Part shown: in pieces, positions 8,764 through 17,370 of the stretch | Position numbering within the stretch: the stretch's first letter is position 1 | Layout: the number at the start of each line of letters is the position of its first letter | Source of the DNA: CAWJMN01 sp963844055 | Lineage (GTDB): Bacteria > Planctomycetota > Planctomycetia > Pirellulales > Pirellulaceae | Assembly: GCA_963844055.1 (NCBI GenBank) | Contig: CAWJMN010000001.1 | Coordinates: 2,108,001-2,172,000, forward strand | Direction: 5' to 3' | Length of the DNA stretch: 64,000 bases | The notes under the pieces: generated by a model | Seen by the model: the letters and a program-made list of their open reading frames with translations, nothing else | Told to the model about the DNA's origin: nothing | The model's database searches: none | Program-made: the position numbers and the translations under genes

Positions 8764-10120
8764 GGGAGGCAACCTCCGTGGCCGGTGCACGGCTTGAGGC
8801 GGGCTGGCAGAGTGTTTCGATGGCATTCTCGGCCAAGTTCACCGTTTCATTCACATTCAGTGTTCCATGAACGATCTGAGAAGAATTCACTACGAACAGG
8901 CCCGGAACCGAAGTTTCTGTCGGGGCGACATTCTGAAAGAAGTCAGATGTCGGGAGGGCAAAAACTTCTTTCACGCGCGATGTACGAACCGCGTGAACCT
9001 TGTTGGTCGCAAACTTGGGGAACATCCGCGTCAGTGCGGCCAGGAAGTGTGATTCAATTTCCGCATCACTCTTCTGCCAGAGGGGATCGGTCGGATCAAC
9101 GTACTTTGGCAAATAGAGAAGGGACTTGCCGCCAAACTCTTGACGGTTGACCAGCGCAGACATCTCAATCAATCCCGTAAATGGCACCCAATCATCGGTG
9201 ATGTTGGTGACGTAGTACGGGGTCAGTGGTTCGGATACTAGTACTGAAGTACAAATGATCCCCAGGTACTTGATGGCCCGTAGACGCTTTTGTTCGTTGG
9301 TCTGCAATGCAGGGCACAGTCGGCTAGTCACATTGCCGGTTGTGGTACATACCACCCGATCCGCTGTGAGAGTCTCTCCGTCCGCAAAGGTAAGGTGATG
9401 GCTCCCCGCGGCATCAGAAGGGGACTCAATGTTTGTGACGGGTTGCCCGAGCCGAATGTCGACCCCCAAATCCGTGAGGCGTTTTGTAAAGGCTTCGTGT
9501 AGGCGGGCATAACCACCTGGCAAATAGCCGAACATTTCTCGTTTCAGGCCGGTGCGCCTGGCAGCGTACATTCGTGCGATAGTCGCCCAGATAAACGTCG
9601 CTGAAGTTTCACGGTACGCTTCACCGAGCTTCGCTTTTAACAAGGGAAGCCAAATCCGCTCAAACGTCCGTTTGCCGGAATGCTTCTTCAACCACTCCGC
9701 AACAGGAATCGATTCCAGGGCCTTGGGGTTGGTAATGCGTGAAGCGTGCAGAATGGTCCACGCGAGCCGCGCTTTGTCCAAAAGGTTAAGGGGCGGGAAC
9801 TGGAGGAAGTCCCAGTTGCTAGAGAGGGAGTGCAATTGACCATCAACAAAGAAGCCGGTCTTTGTCGTTACCCACTGCATTTCCTCGTCGAGTCGTAATT
9901 CCTTGAGGATCTGTCGAATCCGTGAATCGGACAATAGCGTCACATGGTAGTGACGATCCCACTGGACATCTCCCACGGTCCAGGCATCGGCCAGTCCACC
10001 AAGGTGCGGCTGAGCCTCGATCAGGGTTACTCGCATTTTTCGCTCGACGAGCCGTAGCGCAAGAGTCATGCCTAGCATGCCTCCCCCTACGATGGCGAAA
10101 TGCGTCTGTCGTTCTGGCAT
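8756..10120 (-). CDS. FAD-dependent oxidoreductase (amine oxidase / protoporphyrinogen oxidase-like)
   Basis: A 454-residue flavoprotein. The dinucleotide fold lies at the very N-terminus (FAIVGGGMLGMTLALRL, then LIEAQPHLGGLADAW about 30 residues later, with the usual E and GG). The C-terminal FAD-closing segment is PGLFVVNSSQIVHGTLNVNETV, which has N in place of the common GD. Relatives are annotated as protoporphyrinogen oxidase or UDP-galactopyranose-mutase-like; in polysaccharide loci their substrates are mostly unknown. The start at 10120 was chosen because it places the GxGxxG near residue 10; upstream codons belong to noncoding sequence and the previous gene. It sits between the acetyltransferase and the deacetylase in the same operon, so a sugar or lipid-linked substrate is likely. 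Confidence 0.8.
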   Translation of the reverse strand: MPERQTHFAIVGGGMLGMTLALRLVERKMRVTLIEAQPHLGGLADAWTVGDVQWDRHYHVTLLSDSRIRQILKELRLDEEMQWVTTKTGFFVDGQLHSLSSNWDFLQFPPLNLLDKARLAWTILHASRITNPKALESIPVAEWLKKHSGKRTFERIWLPLLKAKLGEAYRETSATFIWATIARMYAARRTGLKREMFGYLPGGYARLHEAFTKRLTDLGVDIRLGQPVTNIESPSDAAGSHHLTFADGETLTADRVVCTTTGNVTSRLCPALQTNEQKRLRAIKYLGIICTSVLVSEPLTPYYVTNITDDWVPFTGLIEMSALVNRQEFGGKSLLYLPKYVDPTDPLWQKSDAEIESHFLAALTRMFPKFATNKVHAVRTSRVKEVFALPTSDFFQNVAPTETSVPGLFVVNSSQIVHGTLNVNETVNLAENAIETLCQPASSRAPATEVASHA

Positions 10121-10166
10121 GGCAGAGTTGCCTCTCTCGTTTGTAAGAATATGCCAGGAGGGTGCG

Positions 10167-10805
10167 TTAGCGAGAAACGGCGTTGTCGCTGGTGACTTCT
10201 TCAACCGTTTGGCCATGAATTCGGAAGGAGTGGCCACATGCACCACAGGAAACGTCGTGAGCAACGTCAGCGGATAGTTCAGACCAGCGGGCAATGGGTT
10301 GTCCACATCGGCATACAGCACCAATGCTGACGGCCGGGTTACCGATTACCAGATGGAAGTCAGCAACTGGCTTGGTTACCACCGACCCCATCCCCACCAT
10401 GGAAAACCGCCCCAGGGTGATGTTGCAGCCGATGATTGCACCCGCGCCGATCGTGGTTCCCTCTTTGACAACCGTTAGCAAAGTATGCTCATCTGGATCG
10501 GAGGACCGCAGTGCGGAAAGGTCATTCGTTGCAGCACGGGGATAACGATCATTGGTGAAGATCACCCCCGCACTGATCATGACACCATCTTCAATGGTGA
10601 CTCCATTGCAGATATAGACATTCGAATTAACCTTCACCCGGTTGCCAATCGTCAGGCCGTAAGCCAAATACGATTTACCCCCGATGATGCAGTCCTCGCC
10701 AATCGTTGTCGAATGCCGTACATGGACGTTGTCCCAAATGCTGGTACCACGTCCCAAGACTACATCACGTTCAACGATGGCGGTTGGGTGAATCCGATTG
10801 CTCAT
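10167..10805 (-). CDS. Left-handed beta-helix N-acetyltransferase (WbpD/WlbB-like) with C-terminal Cys4 tail
   Basis: A 212-residue protein. Residues 5-160 are hexapeptide repeats of a left-handed beta-helix (IHPTAIVERDVVLGRGTSIW, IGEDCIIGG, IGNRVKVNSNV, and so on), with the FTNDRYPRA loop and GNPAV ending typical of acetyl-CoA-dependent sugar-nucleotide 3-N-acetyltransferases such as WbpD and WlbB. The last 50 residues are an extension with C165, C167, C187 and C190 in CRCG...CGACG arrangement, probably a small zinc-binding knuckle. It lies 5 bp downstream of the Gfo/Idh dehydrogenase, the usual partner in the same pathway. The sugar substrate is inferred from context. Trimer formation is known for the family. 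Confidence 0.85.
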   Translation of the reverse strand: MSNRIHPTAIVERDVVLGRGTSIWDNVHVRHSTTIGEDCIIGGKSYLAYGLTIGNRVKVNSNVYICNGVTIEDGVMISAGVIFTNDRYPRAATNDLSALRSSDPDEHTLLTVVKEGTTIGAGAIIGCNITLGRFSMVGMGSVVTKPVADFHLVIGNPAVSIGAVCRCGQPIARWSELSADVAHDVSCGACGHSFRIHGQTVEEVTSDNAVSR

Positions 10806-10810
10806 ACCGT

Positions 10811-11863
10811 TTAGCCTTGCCCCATTCCGTCGACGACTGGTTGTCCAACCCCCACAGGGGCATCTTGGAACTTGGAAACAACCGAGACCCAGCTGCTACG
10901 CCACATGGCGTCATAAGCTGCCTCGATCACTTCCACCGAAGCCAACGCATCGGCCAGCGTGATTAGCGAAGGAGCCATCCCACGAGCGGCCGAAGCAAAG
11001 TTCTCTAGTTGGCTGCGGAAGGCTTGCACCTTGTCGTAACCCTTGCCAAATACCGTCCAGTCACTGTCTCCAGCGCGGCGATACTTGGATTCCTTCCAGC
11101 CCACATGGATCGTTCCCGACGAGCCATAGATGCTCAGGTAGTAAGGGAGTTCCTTGTTAATACTCCAAGAGAGGTCAATGGTTCCCATGACCTGCTGCTG
11201 GCTGCGAATGAACATTCGCACGGTGTCTTCTACCGGAATGTCCTGAACTCGCCGACCTTCAATAACTTGGATCTCGGCGATCGGGCCTAGGAAGTAACGC
11301 ATGATATCGACGGAGTGAGTACCATTGTCGATCAGTACACCACCACCACTGATAGTAGGATCAGAATTCCAGCGGTGAGTCATATCCACGCGCGAGGTAA
11401 AGGCGTTCTCGAACAGGATCACGTCGCCAATCAGGCCGGAGGCCACAATCGAGCGAGCCTGAATCACATCCGTGACGTGGCGGAACTTCGATGCCATCGT
11501 CAGCATGGCGGACGACTTCTTTGCCGACGCCAGCATCGCCTGCGCACCAGCAAGGTCAATTGCCAAAGGCTTTTCACAAAGCACATGCACGCCTCGCGAC
11601 AGGAAGAATTCTGCCAGTTCAGGGTGCGTGTTAGGAGGACTGCACAAAATCACCGCTTCACAATAGGTATCGTGAAGTAGAGCCTCGACGCTGGAAGTGC
11701 TGATGCAGTTCATACGTTCGGCCAAGGCGTCGGCAGCCGGTTTGCTGACGTCGCACACACCGACGAGGTCTACTAGTTCACTGCTGGCAAATGCCTGAGC
11801 GTACGTTTGTGCGATTGCGCCGGCGCCAACCAATCCGAAATGCATTTTAGAAGTCTTTTTCAT
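10811..11863 (-). CDS. Gfo/Idh/MocA-family dehydrogenase (WbpB/WlbA-like)
   Basis: A 350-residue NAD-dependent oxidoreductase. The Rossmann motif is at residues 9-22 (FGLVGAGAIAQTYAQAF) and the catalytic EKP lysine motif is in LCEKPLAIDLAGA near residue 97. The C-terminal half has the GGGVLIDNGTHSVDIMRYFLG block with the conserved aspartate and histidine. In WbpB/WlbA the reaction is oxidation of a UDP-sugar uronic acid at C3, giving the keto group for the aminotransferase next door. The gene sits 5 bp after the DegT aminotransferase and 5 bp before the acetyltransferase, which fits that order of steps. General Gfo/Idh members act on many sugars, so the specific substrate is inference. Confidence 0.85.
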   Translation of the reverse strand: MKKTSKMHFGLVGAGAIAQTYAQAFASSELVDLVGVCDVSKPAADALAERMNCISTSSVEALLHDTYCEAVILCSPPNTHPELAEFFLSRGVHVLCEKPLAIDLAGAQAMLASAKKSSAMLTMASKFRHVTDVIQARSIVASGLIGDVILFENAFTSRVDMTHRWNSDPTISGGGVLIDNGTHSVDIMRYFLGPIAEIQVIEGRRVQDIPVEDTVRMFIRSQQQVMGTIDLSWSINKELPYYLSIYGSSGTIHVGWKESKYRRAGDSDWTVFGKGYDKVQAFRSQLENFASAARGMAPSLITLADALASVEVIEAAYDAMWRSSWVSVVSKFQDAPVGVGQPVVDGMGQG

Positions 11864-11868
11864 GGGAT

Positions 11869-13098
11869 TTATTCCGTAATCTGGCGGACAGCGTCCTTGA
11901 TGGCCTGGGCAATGTAATTGACGTGTTCGACTTCGTACTTCTCATTCCAAGGTAGCACGAGAATTTGCTCCAGACCCTGGAAAGTGCCCGGGAAACGGTC
12001 CCGGCTGTAGTCAACGGCCTCAGGACGGGCCAAAGTGAACGGCCAGCGGCTTTCGCCGAAGGTTTTTTGGTCCCGGAAGACCTGGCAATCAAAGGCTGGC
12101 TTCTGGATATACCGGGGAGCGGAGAAAATTCCCCATTCTTTCAAGGCAGCACCCAGTTTCACGCTGCCGCCTGGGATGATCGCTTCATCCACCTGGAGGC
12201 AGTACTTCCAGTAGGTGTGGGTGTCGCCCGGAAGTACCTTGGGGGTGGCAATTCCTGGGATTCCCTGAAGTTGGGAGGTCAGCAGGTCAGCCATTTCAAT
12301 CCGCTGGCTCACCGATCCGTCCAGCTTGTCCAGTTGGGCTACCGCCACCGCTCCGTGCAATTCCGTCATGCGGTAGTTAAGGGCCAGGAAGTAATGGTCC
12401 GGCTTGGCATCGCCGTAACCCCAGGCCTTATTCACAAACAGGAAGACGCGGCGGGCATATTCTGGGTTGTTGGTTACCACCAATCCCCCTTCGCCAGTGG
12501 TGATATGCTTTCCTTGTTGCAAGCTGAAGCAACCGATGTCGCCAAAGGTACCGACAAGCTGCCCTTGGTGCCTAGCATCAAAAGCTTGTGCACAGTCTTC
12601 AATGACTGGGATATTGTGCTGGCGAGCCACCTTCATGATTTCGGTCATGTTGCAGGGGTTGCCAAAAAGGTGCGTCACCATGATCGCCTTCGTGCGAGGG
12701 CTGATGACAGCGGCGATGCTGGCAGCTGTCACATTGCAGGTGGCAGGGTCCACGTCAGCAAAGACAGGGATCGCACCTTGATACAAGATCGGTGTGAGAG
12801 CTCCCATGTCGGTGATGGAGGTTGTGATGATCTCATCACCTGGCTCTGGGTTGATCGCAGCGACCGCACAGTGCAACGCGGCACTTCCATGCGAAGCGGC
12901 ATGACAGAATTTCATCCCCATCCGCTCAGCCCAGCGGGTTTCGAGCGTCTTTACAAAGTTGCCCTTGGTACTGGTCAGCGTGCCGGTGCGAATCGCTTCG
13001 GTCAGAAGTTCGATTTCTGATTCCCCCAGCGTACGACCCGTTGAGTCCTGGTCGCTAGGAAGCGTCATCTTAGTTCTTGTCGTCGTGCTTTGAATCAT
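11869..13098 (-). CDS. DegT/DnrJ/EryC1/StrS-family sugar aminotransferase
   Basis: A 409-residue PLP enzyme of normal length. The PLP lysine is K197 in FSLQQGKHITTGEGG, the pyridine-binding aspartate is in IEDCAQAFDA near residue 168, and N- and C-terminal family blocks (GTLTSTKGNFVKTLE; RMTELHGAVAVAQL) are present. It transfers an amino group, normally from glutamate or glutamine, to a keto-sugar. The QQGKH form is also typical of the StsC/aminocyclitol-type branch, so a cyclitol or keto-sugar other than the WbpE substrate cannot be excluded. The ATG at 13098 gives about 20 extra residues before the conserved start; an internal ATG at 13068 is possible. The Gfo/Idh gene follows after 5 bp. 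Confidence 0.85.
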   Translation of the reverse strand: MIQSTTTRTKMTLPSDQDSTGRTLGESEIELLTEAIRTGTLTSTKGNFVKTLETRWAERMGMKFCHAASHGSAALHCAVAAINPEPGDEIITTSITDMGALTPILYQGAIPVFADVDPATCNVTAASIAAVISPRTKAIMVTHLFGNPCNMTEIMKVARQHNIPVIEDCAQAFDARHQGQLVGTFGDIGCFSLQQGKHITTGEGGLVVTNNPEYARRVFLFVNKAWGYGDAKPDHYFLALNYRMTELHGAVAVAQLDKLDGSVSQRIEMADLLTSQLQGIPGIATPKVLPGDTHTYWKYCLQVDEAIIPGGSVKLGAALKEWGIFSAPRYIQKPAFDCQVFRDQKTFGESRWPFTLARPEAVDYSRDRFPGTFQGLEQILVLPWNEKYEVEHVNYIAQAIKDAVRQITE

Positions 13099-13230
13099 GG
13101 TGCAAAATCCTTGGGTGATGTCATCTCGTTGGCAAAATCGCGGTTAAGCCAATGGCAGCAGGTGTAAAACAAGTAGCAAAATCTTAGGTAGCGTCATCCG
13201 TTAGTAGAGATCGTTGGGTAGTGCAGTTCC

Positions 13231-14079
13231 TTAGCAAGGTCGATTGGCAAGCGGTGCGGCAGGGGCTTTAGGGTAGGGGCGAAACGGGGAAAACAAGCGA
13301 TCGATTGCAGCACGTGAGAGGAGGCCCAAATGGCGAAGCGTTGCTCGCATCACCCGCATCTTGCTTTGGCCAAATTTTCGCGTACTCAGTACCGCAGGAA
13401 CCTCCACCACCTTGTGGCCGGCGCGGTCTAACCGCCAAACAAGTTCAGTAATGCCTACAAAATCCGGGTTGGAAAGCTCGAGGTTGGCGACAGCCGAACG
13501 ACGATAAAGCCGGAAACAGCTGGTGTAGGTATGCAGCTTTTGGCGAAGGACAAACGAGTACATTAGCGACGCCCGCTTGGATAGCCACAGTCGCCAGGCA
13601 GGAATGTTGAGCACATTTCCCTGGGGATGGTAGGGCGAAGCGACGGCCATCGCCGCATCTTCAGGAAAGTGAGCCAGCATTCGCAAAATGTCACCGGGAT
13701 CGTAGCTGCAATCGGCATCGATCGAACCAATGACTTCGTAAGACGCGGCAATAATTCCCGTTTGGATCGCGGCCGCAATTCCTCGGTTAGAAGCGTGACG
13801 CAAAATGCGATAGTTCGCCGGAAGTTTCGCCGCGGTCAGCAGCTCAAAGGTACGGTCAGAGCTTCCATCGTCAACTAGCAAGAACTCCAATTGCAATTCG
13901 GCGCCGTCGGCCGTCGCCATTGCCTGGGCTTCTTTCTCAAGCATGGCGAGCGACTCAAGCAATTGCTCAATCGACTCCTCTTCATTGAAGCAAGGAACCA
14001 CCACAGACAGCTGGGAAACATGCGATGTTGCCAGCGGCAGTGAGGGCGTTTTCGGATTGGCGGTGTATAGGCTAGACAC
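13231..14079 (-). CDS. GT2-family glycosyltransferase (dolichyl-P-mannose-synthase-like)
   Basis: A 282-residue GT-A enzyme. Motifs in order are VVVPCFNEEESIEQLL (residues 26-41), FLLVDDGSSDRTFELL (near 70), ASNRGIAAAIQTG, and the metal-binding GSIDADCSYDPGDI near residue 117. A RKFGQSKMRVMRA element near residue 235 is typical of the DPM1-like branch that makes polyprenyl-phosphate sugars. There is no C-terminal membrane anchor. This fits the GT87 enzyme in the same operon, which needs a polyprenyl-phosphate sugar donor (inference). The gene follows the chain-length protein by 70 bp and is 132 bp upstream of the aminotransferase. Confidence 0.85.
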   Translation of the reverse strand: MSSLYTANPKTPSLPLATSHVSQLSVVVPCFNEEESIEQLLESLAMLEKEAQAMATADGAELQLEFLLVDDGSSDRTFELLTAAKLPANYRILRHASNRGIAAAIQTGIIAASYEVIGSIDADCSYDPGDILRMLAHFPEDAAMAVASPYHPQGNVLNIPAWRLWLSKRASLMYSFVLRQKLHTYTSCFRLYRRSAVANLELSNPDFVGITELVWRLDRAGHKVVEVPAVLSTRKFGQSKMRVMRATLRHLGLLSRAAIDRLFSPFRPYPKAPAAPLANRPC

Positions 14080-14149
14080 GGTGTCGATTCGCAGGCGGTG
14101 TGCAATAACGTCAGGGAGCTATTCAGTCACGGTTGATCTTTGAAGATGA

Positions 14150-15751
14150 CTACCTGGGGTGGGCAGGGGCAGAGCCAGGAACAACTGGCGGGGAATCTGC
14201 TCGCTTGGGGCGATGGTCAGCTCGGCTTGGCTCTTCACTGCGAGCTGCCGATTCGTTTGCTTTTGCAGGCGTGGCCGCTGCGGCATCCACTTTGGCAGCG
14301 CTCAGGGCCTGTACCGAAGGACGTTCTGTAATTAGCGAAACGCCAATTCCTAAAATCGTCGAGAACATGCCCCCCATCACCATGGTCAGCAATAGGTTCG
14401 GACTCGAAGGGGTGAGAGTTTTTGTTGGTGGTTCCAAAACAACAATGCTAGAAATGTTAGCTTGTTGCAGTTGGCTATCGATTCGAACTTGCTCGAGGTT
14501 TTCCGAGTACTTCTTGTAGTTCGCTGTTGCCAAAGTGAGCTCTAATTCCTTGGCATCGACCTTCATTTTGAAGCCGTTGAGGTCAGCCTTGCGAGCTTCT
14601 GCCTCTTTCAATTGCGTTTGCAGCGTAGCAATTCGTGCCTTCGAGTTGATAAAGGCCGCTTCACGCTCTTGCAGCTGCGTCTCCATCGCCTCGCGCGTTT
14701 TGCTCATTCCCTTTGTAACTTCGGTGCTCTTTTGTTCGGCGGCCACCGTTTTGCGAGCAACGGCCAGTTGGCTGCGCACCTGTTGGAGCAGTGGGCTTTC
14801 GTCACTGAACTTAGCAGCCATCTCTTGTTCTTTTAGTTCTAAATCAAACAGCTTGGAGCGCATCTCCTGTTCGGGCGTTTGCGGTTGTCCCGACTTTTGT
14901 TCCAGAACCACCAGATCAGGCTGCTGAGCAAGTGCTAGTTTCCGCGACAATACCTCTTTCTCAACCGCATCCTTTTCCGCAATCGCTGTAGCGAGCGATG
15001 TCTCTAGCTGGCCAATCCGCTCCAGCAAGATTTGCTGTTGCTGTGCAAACGAGGCAATGCCCGAGTTGTCTTTCAGATCGCGCAGTGCATCTTCATGCTT
15101 GGCCACTTCGGAACGGAAAAGCGAAACCTGCTTTTCAAAGAACTCTTCAGAGCCGGCCGTATGATTGGCCTTCACATGTTCATTGCGTGCTTGGGTCACG
15201 ATCTCGTTGAGGATCTCGCGGGCTACGGTTGGATCTTCAGCTTCCATCGTGGCCGTGATCAGGGCTGAACGTTTACCAGTCCGGATCGCTAGGTTCTTGG
15301 AAATGTGCTCAATGGCGTCGTCCCGTTCGCTATAAACCTGGAATGGATTGAGGTTATAGGCGGTCAGCCACTGGAAGTAGTCTTTGATGGACGACTTGTT
15401 CTTGTCTTCTTCGGTCTCCCCCATCACAACCGCAGGGGTTAGCTTGTCGACGACCTTTTCTAAAATGACCCGGCTAGTAAGTAAGTCACTAAAGGCGTTG
15501 ACCTCGCTCTCACGCGAGTCACTAACAGAAACAACCTGGCCGTTGGTAACGGTTGGGTCGATTGTGATGCTTTCTTTGCCCAAGCGGATAAGTAGCTTGG
15601 CTTCGGACTCATACTTCCGGGGAGTCTTCGAAAGGTAGGCAAGTGTAGCTGCGGTCCCTAGGGCTGCCACTATTACAACCTTTACAACCATCCAAATCGA
15701 GATTGTCGGAACAATCTTAATGGCGGATTCTGTTTCATAAAGGTTTTTCAT
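14150..15751 (-). CDS. Wzz/GumC-like polysaccharide chain-length/export protein
   Basis: A 533-residue inner-membrane protein of the polysaccharide co-polymerase family. There is one membrane helix near residues 19-41 and a second near 452-473 (LLTMVMGGMFSTILGIGVSL), with a large periplasmic part between. The N-proximal RKYESEAKLLIRLGKESITID block is the Wzz domain. Residues about 190-440 are strongly heptad-like coiled coil. A proline-proximal segment before the second helix (PPTKTLTPSSPN) matches the family. The roughly 60-residue cytoplasmic tail is Ala/Pro/Arg-rich and has no Walker motifs, so the tyrosine kinase, if there is one, is elsewhere. It is the first gene of the minus-strand operon. 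Confidence 0.88.
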   Translation of the reverse strand: MKNLYETESAIKIVPTISIWMVVKVVIVAALGTAATLAYLSKTPRKYESEAKLLIRLGKESITIDPTVTNGQVVSVSDSRESEVNAFSDLLTSRVILEKVVDKLTPAVVMGETEEDKNKSSIKDYFQWLTAYNLNPFQVYSERDDAIEHISKNLAIRTGKRSALITATMEAEDPTVAREILNEIVTQARNEHVKANHTAGSEEFFEKQVSLFRSEVAKHEDALRDLKDNSGIASFAQQQQILLERIGQLETSLATAIAEKDAVEKEVLSRKLALAQQPDLVVLEQKSGQPQTPEQEMRSKLFDLELKEQEMAAKFSDESPLLQQVRSQLAVARKTVAAEQKSTEVTKGMSKTREAMETQLQEREAAFINSKARIATLQTQLKEAEARKADLNGFKMKVDAKELELTLATANYKKYSENLEQVRIDSQLQQANISSIVVLEPPTKTLTPSSPNLLLTMVMGGMFSTILGIGVSLITERPSVQALSAAKVDAAAATPAKANESAARSEEPSRADHRPKRADSPPVVPGSAPAHPR

Positions 15752-16074
15752 GTCGGACGCCTTGCTTGACCTTATGCGGGTCAGAACTACTGATTTGAGA
15801 AAGGCCTCAAAATCAATACAGGTAAAATAAACGGCCTTAGAGGCTCATGTATCTTAGCGCCAGACTAATTACGACTCAAGTTTTCAGCTACTATTTCCCC
15901 GCTAACCCCCTCATATTTTTGGTCTGCACACCTCTCCAAGGACCGCTTGTAACGATTAGGTAGATCAGGAAACTTAACACGCACACTTTGGCCTTCTCGG
16001 CCCCACATCGGTCGGCCCTGCTGATAATATGAGGGGCGAAGTTCATTTCCCGCCCCTCCAATCAAGGTGTTAAT
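15752..16074. promoter_or_regulatory. Divergent intergenic region between the polysaccharide operon and the DUF1080 gene, with an inverted repeat
   Basis: This 323-bp gap must hold the start signals of both directions. The clearest element is a perfect 8-bp inverted repeat, GAGGGGCG at 16031-16038 and CGCCCCTC at 16051-16058, with a 12-base spacer, ending 16 bp before the ATG of the DUF1080 gene. Its place suggests an operator or a 5' leader hairpin. No convincing -35/-10 pair or ops/JUMPstart motif was found. A 66-codon minus-strand frame here has no recognisable features. Confidence 0.45.
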
Positions 16075-16731
16075 ATGAGGAAAGTCTCCCTTAGCTCATT
16101 GGTTTTGATTCTTGCGTTTCCCTTGTTGGCAATCGCAGCCGACGCCGAGCCTGGTTTCACCTCGCTGTTTGATGGGAAGTCCTTGAAGGGCTGGGAGGGC
16201 AAGCCGCAGGTGTTCCGGGTCGAGGATGGCACGATTTCGGCCGGTTCGCCCACCGAGCGGGTCCCGCAAAACGAGTTCCTGGCGACCGAAAAAAAATACG
16301 AGAATTTTGAGCTTCGGCTCGACGCCAAGCTGGTTGGCAAAGGGGACAATGCCGGAATTCAGTTCCGTTCGGAGCGGATTCCCAATCACCACGAAGTAAT
16401 TGGTTACCAATGCGACATGGGATTTGCCGGACCACGTCCGATCTGGGGCTCACTCTATGATGAGTCGCGCCGTCGCGATTTTCTGGCGCATGGAGATGCT
16501 GTCGAAGTGGGCAAAGCGCTGAAGAAGGATGACTGGAATTCGTTCATCATCCGCTGCGAAGGTCCGCACATTCAGATTTGGCTCAATGGGGTCGCCACGG
16601 TCAATTATACGGAGAAAGCCGATGATATCGCTCGCTGCGGTATTATCGCTCTGCAGATCCATGGTGGTGAGCCAGCCGTTGCTTCCTATCGCAACATTCG
16701 GATTCGCGAACTTCCTGCCTCGAAAAAGTAA
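16075..16731 (+). CDS. Secreted DUF1080 (3-keto-disaccharide hydrolase-type) protein
   Basis: A 218-residue protein with a Sec signal peptide (residues 1-20, hydrophobic LVLILAFPLLAIA, cleavage near AAD-AEP). The mature part is one DUF1080 jelly-roll domain. It starts with the standard FTSLFDGKSLKGWEG, has an FELRLDAKL strand, the GNAGIQFR-like block (DNAGIQFRSERIP) and a closing ASYRNIRIREL strand. DUF1080 proteins are very common in planctomycetes; some hydrolyse 3-keto-glycosides, others are only binding-like. It probably acts in the periplasm. The next gene, a HAD phosphatase, starts 21 bp downstream, so the two may be cotranscribed. Confidence 0.9.
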   Translation: MRKVSLSSLVLILAFPLLAIAADAEPGFTSLFDGKSLKGWEGKPQVFRVEDGTISAGSPTERVPQNEFLATEKKYENFELRLDAKLVGKGDNAGIQFRSERIPNHHEVIGYQCDMGFAGPRPIWGSLYDESRRRDFLAHGDAVEVGKALKKDDWNSFIIRCEGPHIQIWLNGVATVNYTEKADDIARCGIIALQIHGGEPAVASYRNIRIRELPASKK

Positions 16732-16752
16732 ACGAAGCGATTTCGTCGTCAC

Positions 16753-17370
16753 ATGCCTTCGCAAACGCAGTTCGTTTATTTTGATCTCGGCAACGTCCTG
16801 CTGGATTTCTCGCACCAGCAGGCGGCCAACCAAGTAGCCAGCCTCTGTGGCATCTCGCAGCAGGATGCTTACCGAGTGCTGTTTGAAGAAGGGCATCAGT
16901 GGGCATATGAGTCGGGAAAAGTAACGTCTGAAGAGATCCACGCCACATTTTGTGACGTGACTCAAACGGCTTCACCACTTCAGGATTGGCTACTAGCCAC
17001 CAGCGATATCTTTCAGCCCAAGCCCGATGTATGGAAGATCGCACAGCGGTTGGCCGAACACGGATTCCCTCTGGGGATTCTCTCCAACACGTGCGCAGGG
17101 CACTGGGACTTTTGTCAGCTCAACTATCCCGAACTGCTTAGCCGCTTTTCGGTGCATGCCCTTAGCTTTCGCATCGGCACGATGAAGCCCAATCCAGACA
17201 TCTACATTCAGGCGGCCCGCTTAGCGAGCACACCACCAGAAAACGTACTGTTTATTGATGATCGCCCCGAAAATATCGAGTCGGCCAGGTTGCTTGGGAT
17301 CGATGCGATCCATTTCTTAGGCGCAGAAGATCTGGCGAAACGGCTTTCACACCGCGGGATCGTGGTTTAG
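16753..17370 (+). CDS. HAD superfamily hydrolase (subfamily IA, YihX-like)
   Basis: A 205-residue cytoplasmic phosphatase-type protein. Motif I is YFDLGNVLLDFS at residues 9-20, with glycine at the second acidic position as in YihX-like members. Motif II is ILSNTCAGHWDF, and motif III/IV is in FRIGTMKPNPDIYIQA and VLFIDDRPENIESARLLG. The helical cap lies between motif I and II (about residues 20-90). The YihX branch acts on glucose-1-phosphate and similar sugar phosphates, but the substrate here is unknown. It lies 21 bp after the DUF1080 gene on the same strand. Confidence 0.85.
   Translation: MPSQTQFVYFDLGNVLLDFSHQQAANQVASLCGISQQDAYRVLFEEGHQWAYESGKVTSEEIHATFCDVTQTASPLQDWLLATSDIFQPKPDVWKIAQRLAEHGFPLGILSNTCAGHWDFCQLNYPELLSRFSVHALSFRIGTMKPNPDIYIQAARLASTPPENVLFIDDRPENIESARLLGIDAIHFLGAEDLAKRLSHRGIVV

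Noticed and set aside
11965..13020. A 351-codon plus-strand open frame opposite the aminotransferase gene
   Set aside because: It lies fully antisense to a gene with clear PLP motifs and has no domain signal; long antisense frames follow from G+C-rich codon use.
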